Source of the DNA: Fratercula arctica
Lineage: Eukaryota > Chordata > Aves > Charadriiformes > Alcidae
Direction of reading: 5' to 3'
Assembly (NCBI GenBank): GCA_947846985.1
Contig: CANTUZ010000011.1
Span: 13,628,096 to 13,692,095 of the forward strand
Length of the DNA stretch: 64,000 nucleotides
This document shows positions 25,056-38,610 of the stretch, piece by piece; the stretch's first letter is position 1, and each line of letters begins with the position of its first letter. The notes beneath the pieces were generated by a model. It saw only the letters and a list, made by a program, of their open reading frames with translations. It had not been told where the DNA came from and searched no databases. The position numbers were made by a program, and so were the translations under genes.

Positions 25056-25974
25056 TCAGCTCTGTGCTGGAAACACTTGAGAGGTAGATAATGAGCACTG
25101 TTATTTCAACTACGTGAAACACTTCTGTTACAACTACTCTAACAAGCCATTTTTCTAGTTTAAACATCTGTATGTCATAAAATTCCAACCCTAGTCTGGG
25201 AAAGTGAAAAGCTCTCCAACTTCTCCTTCAGGATTTATTTTCTATTTGGGATTAAAAAAAACCCCTTTGGGCTGCATCACAGGGCTTAACCTGAAATTCA
25301 GTGCCAAAGACGTACCTGACAGTATTTTTCGTTCTGTGTAAGACAAGGACAGATGGGAGACAAAGAAATCACCTAACTGCAAGACAGAGATTGCTTTTTC
25401 AGAGAGATGTAGCTATCATAAATGTGGTGACCAAAAGAGAGCTCCTATCAAGACTAAATAGACCAAATGTGACTTATATTTTAGAGGTGTCCCCCCTCTA
25501 AGACATCAGACTCCCAACAGGCCACTGAAAGCAACAGCCTGTTGAAGGTCCCCGTGCTCCACAGTCCAGTAGTATGGTGAGACTTTAAACACTGGCCTCC
25601 TCCAAGATGGCTGTGTGGGGCTCAGTCTTCTCCCCTGACTTCCAGGAGCCAAGAGGTTATTTTCTGTAAGCTCTGTAAAGATGCTTCCAGAAAATTAAGG
25701 TTGCTGTAAGGAGTTAGGCCAATGGTTCCAGAGAATCACTTTTCCCATCTTTCACTGGTATGAAATACCCACCTAGAACATCAGAGAGACAAAAAAAGCC
25801 CCAGTTGGATTATAGAGAAGCCCCCACACTCCTCAGAGAGGACAACGGCCTTCACGCTGCTGTAGCAAGAGATATTTGAAACAATCAACTTTCAACTGAT
25901 CCTCACTTGTCTCTGCAAAGATATCAGTGTCATTGGGCATGAAGGACCAATTGCTCATCCAGATTTACTCCAAG

Positions 25975-26035
25975 CGTATTTTACAAAGGAGGGAATTAAG
26001 ACAGGCTCAAAGAGAAGACTATTTAGGGTTGCCAT
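25975..26035 (-). mobile_element. Possible MIR-like SINE relic
   Basis: TATTTTACAAAGGAGGGAAT followed by TAAGACAGGCTCAAAGAGAA resembles the reverse MIR core (ATTTTACAGATGAGGAAACT, GAGGCTCAGAGAGG). Only about 60 bp is readable, so the call is tentative. Confidence 0.33.
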
Positions 26036-26862
26036 AATCCACTGTACACTAGGGCTTGGCCATTTGCTCTCTCTTTTCTGAGGTTTCCCAAAATGGAGGG
26101 ACCTTCACGATGGGAGGCAAGAACATCCACCTGAATCCCACAGGTGTCTGTAGTTTTCACTGACAAATATACCATGAAGCAAATTAATCTTTTCAGAAGT
26201 CAGTTCCTCAAACAAGCAGAATGGCAAAACCCATTCAGTCCCGCAGGCCAACCCCCACCTCCATTACGCCCATCCAATCCACTACAGTGGCCTTTCCATG
26301 AACTCTTTGTACAGCAGCTGTTTGTCCTGGGTGCATCCTGTTCATTCAGTCCAGATGTTCTCCATGGTACACGCTGGAAGTCACTCATTTATGCAAAGGA
26401 TGGAAACAGAAGCTGTTGATGATGACCTGTGGGGTCAAAGCAGTCTCCAAATCTGCACTCTCCTCTCTTTATTCTCCATTTCTTGATGTGTACAGAAGAC
26501 ACAAGGGATGATTGATTCCTTCAGTTTGAACCCACAAAGCAAAAGAGTCATCTCACTTCCCTGTAGCCAGGGAAAAATGCACTACATTTTACTACAAAGT
26601 GGTGATTAATGTCTGATGAGATAAAGGATGTACTCTTGCTCTGAAGAAATGGGGTGTGATCCCGAGTATGCAGAATAGCAATGAGCAAATTTGTTCCTGC
26701 AGCTAGCAACGGCAGTTGTTTATTAAGGTTTCCTGCAGGAATGTGGTTTGCAAGGTCCACATGGGGAAACGTAGGGTTTGAGTCCAACTTAAATTACAGA
26801 TATGAATAGTGGTGGTCCATGTATAAAATCCTTTCTGACATTTCTGTATGTCACACAACCAG

Positions 26863-26881
26863 AAAAAAAAAAAAAAAAAAA
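26863..26881. repeat. A19 tract
   Basis: Nineteen consecutive A after TGTCACACAACCAG. Confidence 0.95.
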
Positions 26882-29774
26882 GTCTGTGACTGACCATCTC
26901 AGATTAACTGGAGTCCAACAGTGACAGCCACGTAGGGCCAGAAACCAGCTACATCATCTGTACCATATGGCACGGACCACTCCTATGCACAGGCATTGAC
27001 TCAGATCAATGTGTAAGCAATATCCTGCTTTCTTACTTGTAAATAATCATTGAACAATATATTTATCAAAAAAATGGGTAGAGACGAAACCTGTGTGTGT
27101 GCATATCCAAAGACATTACATTATAATAATCCGCTTCATCCCATTTTCCTCTCCAAACACCAGCAGGTTTTGCATGTTAAGCTAGTGGGTATTGTATTTG
27201 CCCAAGAAGGAGGGAAGGTGGGGATACAGGCTCTCTTCAGCCTCAGGACTTCATCTGTGTTCCAGGAGAGCAGACCCTGAGACATACAGGACGGGACACC
27301 TATTGCCCCTGTCGAGCTTGGATCAATCGCTAGCTCAGAAAGCCAGATTCACGGGTCTAGAAGAAAAGAAGCTAAAGGAGAAAGGCCATGAGGGCAGTCC
27401 AGCCTCTGAGATGTTATGTAAAGATGAGCAACAGCATCTCCCACTCCCTGAATAAATTTTAACCGAAATCTGTACTATCTGATAGGTTTTCAGAGCATGC
27501 CTTACAAACCAGTGAGTTCGGATACGGGGATGCTCGATTTCCCCTCTTATGTTAGGCAGGACAGCAGCGATGTGCACAGCCCAACAGATCCCAGGGACAC
27601 TTTGGGATGCAGATAACACACAGGTGCTATAGGATATTTTTGATCAAAAAGTTCAAGTCCCAAAGATGGCTCCTCGCTGGAGGGAGGAAGGGAAAAATTT
27701 TGGCAACTACCAGCTTCCATTCTGGATCTCACCTGTACTTCTCAATCATAAAAAGTTACTGTTGAACATAGATAATCAGACCATTTGAAAGCTCAGGGAT
27801 GGCAATGCATTAGACTTTCTCTATAAAGTATGAAATGTAAGTTTTAGAAGGACTTAAGAGAATTTACCGGACAAAATGGTAAAGCACAGACACATGGGTC
27901 TTAAAATACTCTGAAAAATACACCAACAGATTCAAATCTGTCCTTGCTAGGGATGCAGCACCTAGAAATAAAGGAAAGGGAAAAAGGAGAGAAAATAATG
28001 CTTCTGTTATTACAACGGTATGGAGGAAAAAGAGGAGCTGATAGAGACTCTGAAACTACTTGACCTACTTTCACTTCTCTTAAATAAGCATTGCAGTAGT
28101 TACATTTTTGCGTGAATTATGCCAGGACCAGATGTGTCTGTTCTGATGTGTGATGAGGGCTGTAACTCAGGAATCCTCAGGGTCTACTGAACACTAATGC
28201 GACAGCTCTGCTCCTGCCAGACTCAGTGCCGCCTCGGAACCACCAGGACACAAGCAGCAGAATTAAATAAAACCAAAATTCTTACATGACATCAAGCCCT
28301 CCCTACCATCTGAAATCTTGAAGCGCTTTCAAACAGCAGCAGCACCATCCCCCACCTCAAACACAGCCAGCAGACTCCCTTTCCAAACTCACAAATGCTG
28401 GGGGGAGATTTCCAACTCTCCAGTGGTCAGGACAACAGACATTTCCCAAACCATCTTCCTCATTAGACCACACAAATTATTACTGAAGTGTTGACCTCGA
28501 CTCAGGTTTATAAACCTGGGCTTTTTAAACCAAGCTGACTAAGCAAGAAACACGGTCACCACCTGGCTCTTCTCCAGGTCCTGGAGTGTGACAGGTACCT
28601 CCAAAGCAGGAGCTTGGTCCTCAGCAGGCTGTAGGCACCTGGCTTTTGCCATGAGCATGGATGGAATCAAGGATGACAACTCCCAACTTGTGTGTCTCAG
28701 GAAAGGATCTGGCCAGTCACAGGTCACCCACGGACCCATGTTACTAGATAAAGGGTAGGCAGCATATCTCACTAAAAGGCAGGCACTAGAAGGAAAGTCT
28801 ACAGGATACTTCTATCCTGTAGGGATACATCATCCAGATTTGCTCTTCTGTACAGCATCTGTGTGGGTCAACACGCAGCCACACTGAAGCAGGTTTAATG
28901 GCAAATGAGGTCGGGTTCAGTTTGAAAATGAACATTTCCATCTCATTGCTCTGCCTGTTAGTTTTCCAATTTCCACCAAACCAGAATGCTTCAGCTCCCT
29001 CCACACACCATTCAGCTCAGCAGAAAAAGATATGGTAGTCAACCCAAAACTGCTGCTCTTCAGAGACCCTCCTCAGACACCATCTCAGTGTACCTGCTGG
29101 AAACCCATGGACAGCATCACTAAAAACACCTTCACAGGCAACACAGGATGGAAGCTCTGCCTCTGCCCCTTCGTGCTGGTGAAAGCAGGCCTGAGGAGGC
29201 ACCATGGCCATCAGACATCATGCCTGGAATTAGGAAATGTTGCAAATTCCTGCCTCGGTGTGTCTCAGACATCTATGTGCCAACTGTCAGGGCGCACGCG
29301 TGACCGAGGACAGGCCCACAAAGGCAGGGCTGCCCCGGGCGGATCTGGGCAGATGCAGCAGCCTCCAGCCTCCAGATTTCCCCCCACTGCCCCCACGGGC
29401 CCTGCCTCTGCTCCCACTACCCCGGCTGCTGCCCCTGCTGGGCAGGACGCGCCAGGTCATGGTGCTTTGGAAGGCCACTGTCACCATCTTCTCGCAGCCT
29501 CTTACCCGTTGGCTGCTTTTCCCCACCATGGAAGGGACGGGTCTCTCCACGTGCAGCAGAAAGGGGACCTGTTTCACAGCGCAGAGCGCACCGAGAAGAT
29601 CATGGCTGCACAGTCACAATGCTGCTCCCAGAAGCAGCTCTGACCACAGCTGTGTGCGTCCGAGAGCCAGGCCAACAGCCCCCAACTGCGTTGTCAATGG
29701 GACACGTAACAGAGCCAACCTGTGGAGCACTGGTTGTCAGGAGATCCCTGCTGAACTCCCTGCCCCATCACAAG

Positions 29775-29915
29775 TTTCTGGCCTAACCTTTGCCTCTTCC
29801 AAATCACAGCACGCCCCAGCTTCCCATCTGCAAAATGGGGAACACAGAGTTTTGTGCAACCATTTAGGTTTGCAAAGCTCAATCACTCAGCATGTGTGAA
29901 GCACTTGGAACCCAT
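29775..29915 (+). mobile_element. Ancient MIR-like SINE relic
   Basis: CAGCTTCCCATCTGCAAAAT, then GGGGAACACAGAG, and later TGTGTGAAGCACTTGGAACC. This is the order and spacing of the MIR 3' half (CAGTTTCCCCATCTGTAAAAT, GGGG..., AAAGCGCTTAGAAC). It is the clearest of the three MIR-like relics here. Confidence 0.5.
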
Positions 29916-32900
29916 GGGGGCCAGATTAGTATGTAACGTTGGGCTGTACTTGATTTAGACACCCATATGTAAGTGATTAGGTTTCCAGAAGTTCTGAGGA
30001 GACCAAGTGCCAACAGTGTGGCAAGAAGCTAGGTGCTAAGCACCTTTGAAAAAAATCAATGTCAGTTAGCTTAATGGAGATACACAAGCTCCAAATTTTG
30101 CTTCCAGGCCTAAACTCAGAAGCAGAGTGCTGAGATATCAAAATCCTTGCAGAAAGAACAGAACAGTCCTACTAAGGCAGCGATGCTCCAAGGGACACGG
30201 AATTTGCTAAAGAAATTTATTTTGGAAGCAGCAGACACCAAAAAGCTCCTCTGCAGAGCAGGATTAGCACCTTAGAGAAATACTGAAAAAAAAAAAGAGA
30301 AAAAGAAGACCTTAATGCAGCACATTCCAGTCAAAATTTCACACTAACTTTGGTAGCACCCTCTCTGAAGAGGCAAGCTACATGGGTGTTTTACAAGCCG
30401 TATCACCTCTTTGTCATCTAGGCCACAGAAATCACTGGCCAAACGAACTTGTAAACTTCTGGAAGAAACAGGAAGGTTAAAGACAAGACAATGTTCCTCA
30501 ATTTGTCAAGAAAATGCCTGAAAAAAACCAATGTTTAAGAAACACTGCTCTAGCATTTAAACTACAGTGATATTTGTATTAAAAGTGAAAACCTGTTTTC
30601 CATAGACTCACTCAAATATTTAAATGTATTTGCTGAGTCCTTGGAGGTATCCATTTTACTTGTGCTTTCTTGAGAATACAAGCAAGTTTCCCAGTGATTA
30701 CATTCAGGTACCACAACTTTCGGGAAATGCTGAAGACCAGTCACAGGAAAAAATTCAAATTCTTAACTGGTACCTTTTACACTGCAACCTATCTCTCAGG
30801 CTTCCAGGCATCCCACTCTGCGATGGGAAGCTATCATGTGGAGAAAGGTATCAGAAATCAGTAACAATAAAGATGTGAAGATGACTGAGATAGAAATGGG
30901 GAACAGACAGAGAAATATTTACAGGGAAATTCACACAAGTTATTGTGAACATGCCAATTAAGGATATTCCACTTCCATTTTTAATATTTGTTAGACAAAT
31001 GGTAGTAATCCTCACAGGTTATTTCCCAATGAACTCAGTCAGCTGCAGGCTATGCAGCCAGAGAGCCTGAAACCATGTGCCAGAAAAGTTTGGAAAAGTG
31101 TAAGAGGCGATTAAAACAGAAGTAGATGCTTGAGAGAGACCTTGGGACAGCCTGAAAAATACTTTTCAGGAATAAAGACAGTCCCTGAATGATAAAGAAA
31201 AAAAGGAAGCAGCAGAGTCTGATGTGCAACTGGGGCTCCATTTGAGGAATCCAACCCCAAAGGTCTATTGAACAAACATCTGCCAACACACTCTTGAGGC
31301 ATCTCTCTGGAAAGCGTGTGATTCTCCCAAGCATCACAAGGAGAAGGTCCACACGGGGCACCTTTGGAAGCTTAATTCAAATGAATCCATGAAGACACTC
31401 ACATGCTACAAGGACTCTACAGAGTCCAACTGCCCACAAGACAGTTCAGAAGCTGGGCTTGTCAGCATTAGAAGGTGTCATTTCATTTTGTTGCCTTTCC
31501 AGATGAGACCGCAATGCTCTGGTGATCAAGTTCTAGAGAGGTGGCATCTCTGACAGGATACTCAAGCAGCAACATGCTGCAAACCTGACATCAAACAGAA
31601 TTCACCTACAGCAAACTGAACAACTTGGTTCAATGGACGCCAGCGACGGCCAGCACACCACAGCCAGCTGCCAGGCAAACCTGCCATGTTACACAGGCAC
31701 ATCTCATTCCCGCGTTGGTGTTATTTGGCCTTTCAGCAGAGGCCACGAGCTGCGAGTAGCTCTGCAGAGCTTACACATAGATAATTGAGTAATCTGACTT
31801 TGTTTGTGACCTAAATCCTACTTGGACACAAAATAAATGAGGATGGGATGCTTTTCAGTTGGTTGGAAATAGCAATTGAAAAACAATGGCTTGGAAGTTT
31901 AAGAGCTCACCCTAACCATGGCTTGTGTCCTCCAGCCTCTGCAATGTCTGCTGCAGGGAAAACAAAGTTAGCATTCGTTAATCTGTTCTAAGTCAGAAAT
32001 AGAGTCTGAACTAATGAGAACTGTAGTCTCAACTGACAGTTCTCCTCAGCCTGCCCTGTCAGCCAGCCCGCAGAGCTCAGCGATCACACGCAGCCTTGCT
32101 GACTGCAAGCAGGTGTGAGCAGGAGCGTACGCTTCCCTGGACTGGGGCATCAGCTGCCAGGAAAACACATCTTCTCCAGACTGCATCCTTTGAAGTAAGA
32201 ATTTTACCCTCCAACTGCTCTCTGTAATTCAGGCTCTATTCTGCCTTTACCCTGTACAGGTCACAAGTAAATAATGTGTATTACTGTCTACAGGCAGGCT
32301 GGGTTGTACGCCCTAACTAGACAAAATCTCTCTCTGCACTTATAAAGTAGATTTCGTGGTAGTGGGCTCAGCAGAACTGAACGAGATGCATGTCCTCCAT
32401 AGCTCCATCAGTCACAGAACCAGAACGGACCTTCCTTCCAACCACCTGCCTCGCTCCCTGCTACTTAACACGTCACGCCAGGGCTCTGCCCACCTGCCCC
32501 ACAGGATCCGTGCAGGAAAGCCACCCACGGTGCCTTTTAGTTGCCATGAGGGATGTCCCAGCCCTCAGCATCACCAGGAGGGCAGCTTTCAGGGAGCCAG
32601 AGCCCAAATACCAGCAACTAGAAAAGTACCTCTAGATCTGATCTCATTCAAAGCTATCCTGAGTCAGTCGCCTATCTAAAGGTCACTTCAAGGTCCCCTG
32701 GTTTTAACACATGTTCTAATTCAAAAAATATTTAGGGCAAAACCCTAGCAGCACTGGAGACATAAGAGGTTTTGCCACTGGCTCCAGCCTGAGCAGCTGT
32801 AGCCTCTGCTCTGCTAGTCTCCTTCCCATTTGGTTTCCTGGTCATCCATGACAAAGGTGACCTCCTCCTTCAAGACCGCAACGCAGCTGGTAGTGGATGT

Positions 32901-33238
32901 ACTGGCAAGGGGGAAGAGGCATCCTGGGCAGGGGGTGCTGTGGGCTGGGCAGGAACGGGGCAGGAGCAGCAGGGTTATGCCACCACGCTGACACTCAGCC
33001 ACTGCAGTCCTCACCAGCTCTCAGCTCCAAGGCCATCGCAGAGATGGTACAGTGAAGCTCAAAGGTCCCGACCGGTCAATGGCTCCTCCTGCTCCTGCAC
33101 GGGGTCTCACGTTTCTACGTGTTGCTCTGTATCTTGCCCTGGCACCCACCTCCTGCGGTCCCTGCGCAGTCCTGGCAGCACACTCACATCCTGGAGGGAT
33201 GCAGCCCCAGCCTGAGACCCAAACCATAAGACATGTCT

Positions 33239-33274
33239 CAGAACCTCTGCAGAACCTCTCAGAACCTCTGCAGA
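33239..33274. repeat. Short imperfect direct repeat cluster
   Basis: CAGAACCTCT occurs three times in a row, alternately followed by G, with a 10-11 bp spacing. Confidence 0.85.
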
Positions 33275-36200
33275 AAACACAAGAGGGAACAGGAAAAAGA
33301 TTTGGGAACCCACGTCCCAACTTCCTCTATTCTGCAGTGTTAATCTATGCTTTCTCTCCCTGGAAATAGTATTCCAGGGCACAGCCTATGTATTAACAAA
33401 AAGCCTCTACTCATGAGAGCAGCGAAGCTCTGGGAACAGGCTCCAGGCAGGAGCACAGTGGGCGCGACGCCTGCCAGGCTACAGAGGGCATTCTGTGCTG
33501 TGGGATGTAAGGCAACTGGGAAGCACTGGTCAGAGTCTTAATAATGTCATGTTTTGCAATTGGGATTCCATGGCCCTTGAAATGGTGCCTCCAGATAACA
33601 TGATGTTAAAACCAAGGAAACAGCATGAATGACTGGAGTCAGAAATTGTGCACGGATCATCTGGGAAACCTCCCTGTGGAAACGACACTGCATCCCCTCT
33701 AGCCCGCATGTGCATCACCCCTGCCCACAGGAGCTAAACTCCACCTTGGCTTACAGTGATTCCCAAAATGGTTTCCCCCAACTTCTTTTTGAACACTCCT
33801 GAGACCTCTCAGACTGAGAAACAAACCCTAAAAAGAAAGCTGAATCACACCTTGATGGGTCACGCGGGGTCCACACCCATTTTACCAGGGTACGGAGCCT
33901 CAGCACTGAGGAGGAACAGGGCTAAACACAATATCCTGAAATTTCCAAGGCCTCCTCTGGCACAATGTGCCTTTCCTCCTCAGCAGCAGTGCCTCTGCTC
34001 CGGTGATGCAGTTTACATGGAGGTTTCTTCCCTCCTAACACACGCACGGGCACAGGGAGCCCCATTTGCTCCTTTGCTTTCTGTCTACACAGCAAGAAAC
34101 CACACTCCTACCTGAACATCCACCAATCCAGACTGATCAGTTCCCCAACCAAAACCTGTTAATCAAGCAAAATACAGCTAATAGGCAAATTACATCTCAT
34201 AGCAGCTGCAGGACACTGCTGGCTGCCTCCTCTCGAGCCCCAGCCATTGCTCAGCACAGGCAAGGGGCACTTGACAACAGGACCTTCTGCCCTCCTGGAG
34301 GGAGGAGCAACGGGACACCTCTAGATCGGTGGATCCAAGTCACAGAAACCCAAATTTCGTATGAGAAATTGACCTCTCTGTATTTTCAGATCCACCCATC
34401 TGGACCAACAGGGTCTGCACAGGGAAATCCCCAGTGCCGAGCCAGCACTCATCTCGGGAGGGCACCAAGGCTGCTTCGCTCCATCAGGCTGGGGAAGAAA
34501 AGCAATTCAGTAAACAGAAACATGCCTTGCATCGGGAACGCACCTGGGCCAGGAGGTCTGGAATATCCAATTCAGATCTGAAGTCTAGAAACATTTCTAG
34601 ACAACAGAGGAAAAAACATTCCAGCCTCTCTGGGAAGCAGGCGGGAGATGCAGAGACATCCCTGTGATGCACCAGCCGCAAGACAGACACTCAAGAGAAG
34701 CATGCAACCAGGAGATGTGAACGTTGCTTTTGAGGAACAACATCGCATCCACTACGGACAACAGGAAGGACGTGAGGATGAATTAGCCGTATCCAAACTT
34801 AGCAAGCCTCAACACAGAGAACGCAATCCAACCAACAGCATCCACCTCTGTCAAACAGTAACGGCTATTACAGCTTGTAGCCTCCTAAAGAAGCTCTAGC
34901 ACAGACACATTATCATCATTTTTGACACCTGAACAGCTATCTCATCCAACCCAAAACACTTCCAAGCCCTCAGAACCAGTTACACCATTAACCAGCCCAC
35001 CCCTGCCAACAACTGCAACTCCCACAGAGACAGAGAAGCACCATCTTAATGGACAATGCTGACAGTCAGCTGTACAAACACGAACCTTAAGATGTCACTG
35101 ACTAGCAACGAAAGCTCTTCTGTGCTATACAGGAGCCGCTGTGACTTCCAGTGAACCTGAGAGAGAAATCTGTGTGATAAACACAGAAAAGTCAAATCCC
35201 TACAGATGGCTGATGGTGGGAACTCGCTATCTGAGACTTAGGTCCTTTACTTAATGGACATGGGGAGGTTTGAGAGAGGAAAAAGTCCCAGATGGGGTTC
35301 TCCAGAAAATTGTTACAAGGGTTTGATGATGCTGAGGGAGAGATACAGAAAGTGAATATATAAATACTAGCTCTACAACCAGTGAGAATACTCTATTTCA
35401 GATAGGAAAAGAGAGAGAAGGAGAGAGGAGGACCCACTGGAAAGGTCACTTGGGGTGGTAAGAAGAATCATCTGAAGTACTCTCTAAAATTTCTAGATGC
35501 TGTAATTACTGTTGATAACTCATCAGAAACATATTTCTAATTCCATAAAAGCTTGCTTGAAAATCCCCAGCATAAAGAAGCTACCAGAAACAGGAATGAA
35601 CCCCAGAGGGTGTATCCTGGTGAAGCAGAAGGCACTGAGCTCAAGGAGAGAGGCAGCGACATGCAGAGCCAAGCAGCCTAAAACCAGGGACACCCCGCAG
35701 AGTCCCAGCAGCGGGGGAAGCTGCGGGTGCAGTTTCTGAGACTTTCCACTGACAAAATCTTGAGACCTGCTGGAGAACTTAGAGAGGAAAAATCTGGGAC
35801 ATCTTTGCATGTTAGCTGCGTTCTGCCACACGTACAGGCTGTGGGTGTGTCACCCATCCCTCTAGATTGGCGGATCTGAGGATACAAAGCTAATATTCTC
35901 TGTGACGATGTGCTACTGTTATTTACTAGCGTCAGGAACAGCTCTGTGCCACACCTGCATTCAAACTTTGGATAAGGATATCCTGTAGCTGTCTAGAAAA
36001 CTCAGTGAGAGCTAATCACTGCATAACTCCCTAACATCTCTATGGTGGTAGAATGACAATCCTCAAACCTTTGTTTATTTTAGTGCTGGAAAAAAAAAAT
36101 AATGATCTAGCACAGTTATATCTTTCACAAGTAACACAGAAACAAGAACTTCTCTCTAACAAAAAGTAATAAGCACTGAATAAAAAGACAGGAAAATGAC

Positions 36201-36511
36201 AGTGAATAGGTCTGGAACTTCATTATAGGCATATTTTGAATTAGCAGCTACAATTTATCTCAATTTAATCAATTCTGGAAGGCAATTGCTCCAGTGAAAA
36301 ACAGAAAGATCCCAAATTTAACCTTTTTTTTTTAATTCTGGGGAAAAAAAATAAGCACAAACAAACCCAAACCAAAAAATTCTTTTACAGTGACAGATCT
36401 GACTGACCTACAAATAACTGAAGTAATCAAATTGCATTTAAAATAACACAGCACGCTGGCTAAATAATTTCAAAGTTGTTCCACTAGTTGTGCCTTCGGC
36501 TTTATACTCAC

Positions 36512-36614
36512 ATGTGTGGATTTTGGAAAGGAACTCCAGAAGTGTTTAGAGTAAATCTTGCTGTGGACTTGAAAGGTGGATTTGCAAAATTTAACTTCAG
36601 CGCTTTGCGTTTAC
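36512..36614 (-). CDS. MAP2K4: MAP2K4 exon 2 (MAPK-docking segment)
   Basis: Coding exon of MAP kinase kinase 4, the cytoplasmic dual-specificity kinase that phosphorylates JNK and p38. Read on the minus strand, a TCTCCCAG acceptor (AG at 36616-36615) precedes the exon, which ends CACAT before a GTGAGT donor (36511-36506). It supplies two bases of a split Gly codon, 33 full codons starting KRKALKLNFANPP and ending QNPH, then two bases of an Ile codon. This matches human residues about 39-73 and holds the basic-hydrophobic D-site used to bind JNK and p38. Length is 103 bp and the phases (1 in, 2 out) fit the next exon exactly. Six residues near the end (TSGVPF) differ from the human PNTTGV as I remember it, with no change in length. 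Skipping this exon would shift the frame. Exon 1, which supplies the start codon, is not in the window. Confidence 0.96.
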
Positions 36615-37883
36615 CTGGGAGACAACGAACATAAAGTAAACTTTTTGTCAGCAACAAAATACTAAGAGCATCTGGAAATAAATAGGAAAAGTTAAACATA
36701 CTGTAAGAAAAGGAAAAAGCATTTCACAACAACATTAGCAAAACATAGCTTGCGTTAGGGACACAGGGATGGAGAAATGGAGTCAGTTCTCACCCCAGGG
36801 TCTTCCCCCACCTCATTCCAAGTCAGTCGCCAAAGCAAGGCATCCCAAGCACCTCCTGTGACAGCTGGAGTACCAGGACCAGCTGCCAGGGGTACAGGGC
36901 ACCTCCACACCAGGGCCCTGAGCATCTTCCACGCATACCAGCGCTCCTTTCAACAGACCTATGCTGGCAGGCTCAACTGCAGCCATGGTGGCAAAGGGGC
37001 CTGACCTGCTCAGCACAGCCTGGGCACGCCACCAGCCGCAGCATGGACGGCGCTGTGGAGGGGAAGGGCACCTTGAGATGTCTTTTATATAACAGCTCAA
37101 CTGTAGGAGGGCTGACGGGGTTCCTGACCCTCCTCAGCAAATGGAGATAACCAGGCTTGAGCGAGGATGGAGGAGATGTGCTGTGCGCTCCCTTCTGCCA
37201 AGTGGGATACCAGAGAGCAAAATTCAGCCCATTGGAAGGGCGACCAGGTGAGAGAAAGCTTTGCTCTGCAGCCAACTGAGAAAGCATGGGGAAAAAGAAA
37301 ATAAACAGAAGGGTGGAAGTGGTCCTGGTCACTGCTCCAGTCACTGGCTGTATATTTTTCATCGAAGTTGAGATGATCTGCTCAAGCAACAGCAGGATCA
37401 GGGACTACGAAGGGAGATGGCCCCTCCCAGCCCTTCCACTGGGCCGCAGAAGACCTTGTCTTGTTCCTGTTCAGCCACAGGAAACCTGTGCTCCTCTCCA
37501 CCAAAACATGCCAAGACGGGGGCCCTCTTCCAGCCCACCTTCCCAGGAGCCTGCAACTGAACCCCCCTGGGCTTCCTCCTGCCTGAGCAATGTCTTAACG
37601 ACTCACTGCTGCTCATCCCAGGAGGCACCAGCCACCCAAACCTGGCCCAATACCTGGATTTCTCCAACACCCTTCCTTTGCCTGCATCCTAGAGCAGGTG
37701 TCATGTTCCCAGCCATCTCACAGCCCTCCTGGGAAAAGTCAGGAGGCACCATCCTGCTCTGCAGCATTCCTCTACCTTACACAAAGAGGTGTTTTGGATA
37801 ACTCCAATATAAAAAAAAAAAAGAGAAAAAAACTAGTTACCAGTCAAAGCACTTCACAGCAATTTCAGGGCATGAAATATTAG

Positions 37884-38362
37884 AAGAATCACAGAATCAC
37901 AGAAAGGGACCTTTAAAAGTTCATCGAGTCCAACCATCAACCTAACACTGCCAAGTCCAGCACCAAACCATGTCCCTCAGCACCACATCTACACATCTCT
38001 TAAATACCTCCAGGGATGGAGACTCAATCGCTTCCCTGGGCAGCCTGTTCCAATGCTTCAAAGACCTTTCAGTGAACAAATTTCTCCTAACATCCAACCT
38101 AAACCTCCCCTGCTGCAATTTGAGGCTGTTTCCTCTTGTCCTATCACCTGTTCCTGTGAGAAGAGACCGACCCCTCCTCGCTACACACTTTGTTCAGGGA
38201 ATTGTAGGGAGTGAGAAGGTCTCCCCTCAGCCTCCTTTTCTCCAGGCTGAACACCCTCAGCTCCCTCAGCCGCTCCTCACAAGACTTGTGCTCCAGACCC
38301 CTCACCAGCTCCATTGCCCTTCTCTGGACACACTCCAGCCCCTCAATGTCTTTCTTGTAGTG
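37884..38362 (-). mobile_element. CR1 LINE fragment (different subfamily)
   Basis: AGAATCACAGAATCACAGAA start, then CATCGAGTCCAACCATCAAC and later GGCTGAACACCCTCAGCTCC and TCTGGACACACTCCAGCCCC. These are CR1 3' region landmarks in antisense, but with a 3' UTR variant (CCTAACACTGCCAAGTCCAG) absent from the other copies here, so a separate subfamily. About 480 bp, 5' truncated. Confidence 0.88.
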
Positions 38363-38610
38363 ACAGTTTCCAAGCTCAGGCTCTTACAGCACATGTGCCC
38401 AATGCAATGCAGAAGAATCACTTAAAAGAAGTCAAAGAGATCAATTCACCCTTATAAATGACCCAGAAACAAAGGACGAGCTAACTAAACCGAAAAGGTG
38501 GTAAAACCAATTCTATTATTTTCTGCAGAACTTATCACCCCTCCACATCTTTGATGTTAATCATCCACAATGTTCTGAAAGATAAGATATTTGCATGACT
38601 AACAGGAATA

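Larger units (their letters stand above)
18245..36511 (-). other. MAP2K4: MAP2K4 intron 2
   Basis: An 18,267-bp intron between the phase-2 donor of exon 2 (GTGAGT) and the GACAG acceptor of exon 3. It is repeat-poor for its length: one 108-bp CR1 remnant at 24948, MIR-like relics near 25975 and 29775, A-rich tracts at 20057, 21753 and 26863, and a short direct-repeat cluster at 33239-33274. A GC-rich patch at about 29290-29480 keeps several frames open by composition alone. No coding similarity is recognised in 18245-36511 on either strand. Confidence 0.9.

Noticed and set aside
29032..29899. Two overlapping plus-strand open frames of 203 and 220 codons
   Set aside because: They lie in a GC-rich, stop-poor patch, overlap each other in different frames, give Pro/Ala/Arg-rich low-complexity text, and the longer one runs into a MIR-like relic. 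No domain is recognisable.
34066..34581. 171-codon plus-strand frame
   Set aside because: No recognisable motif and overlapping frames in the same DNA; consistent with a chance frame.
37286..37801. 171-codon plus-strand frame
   Set aside because: No splice context or motif; low-complexity Pro/Ser text, consistent with chance.
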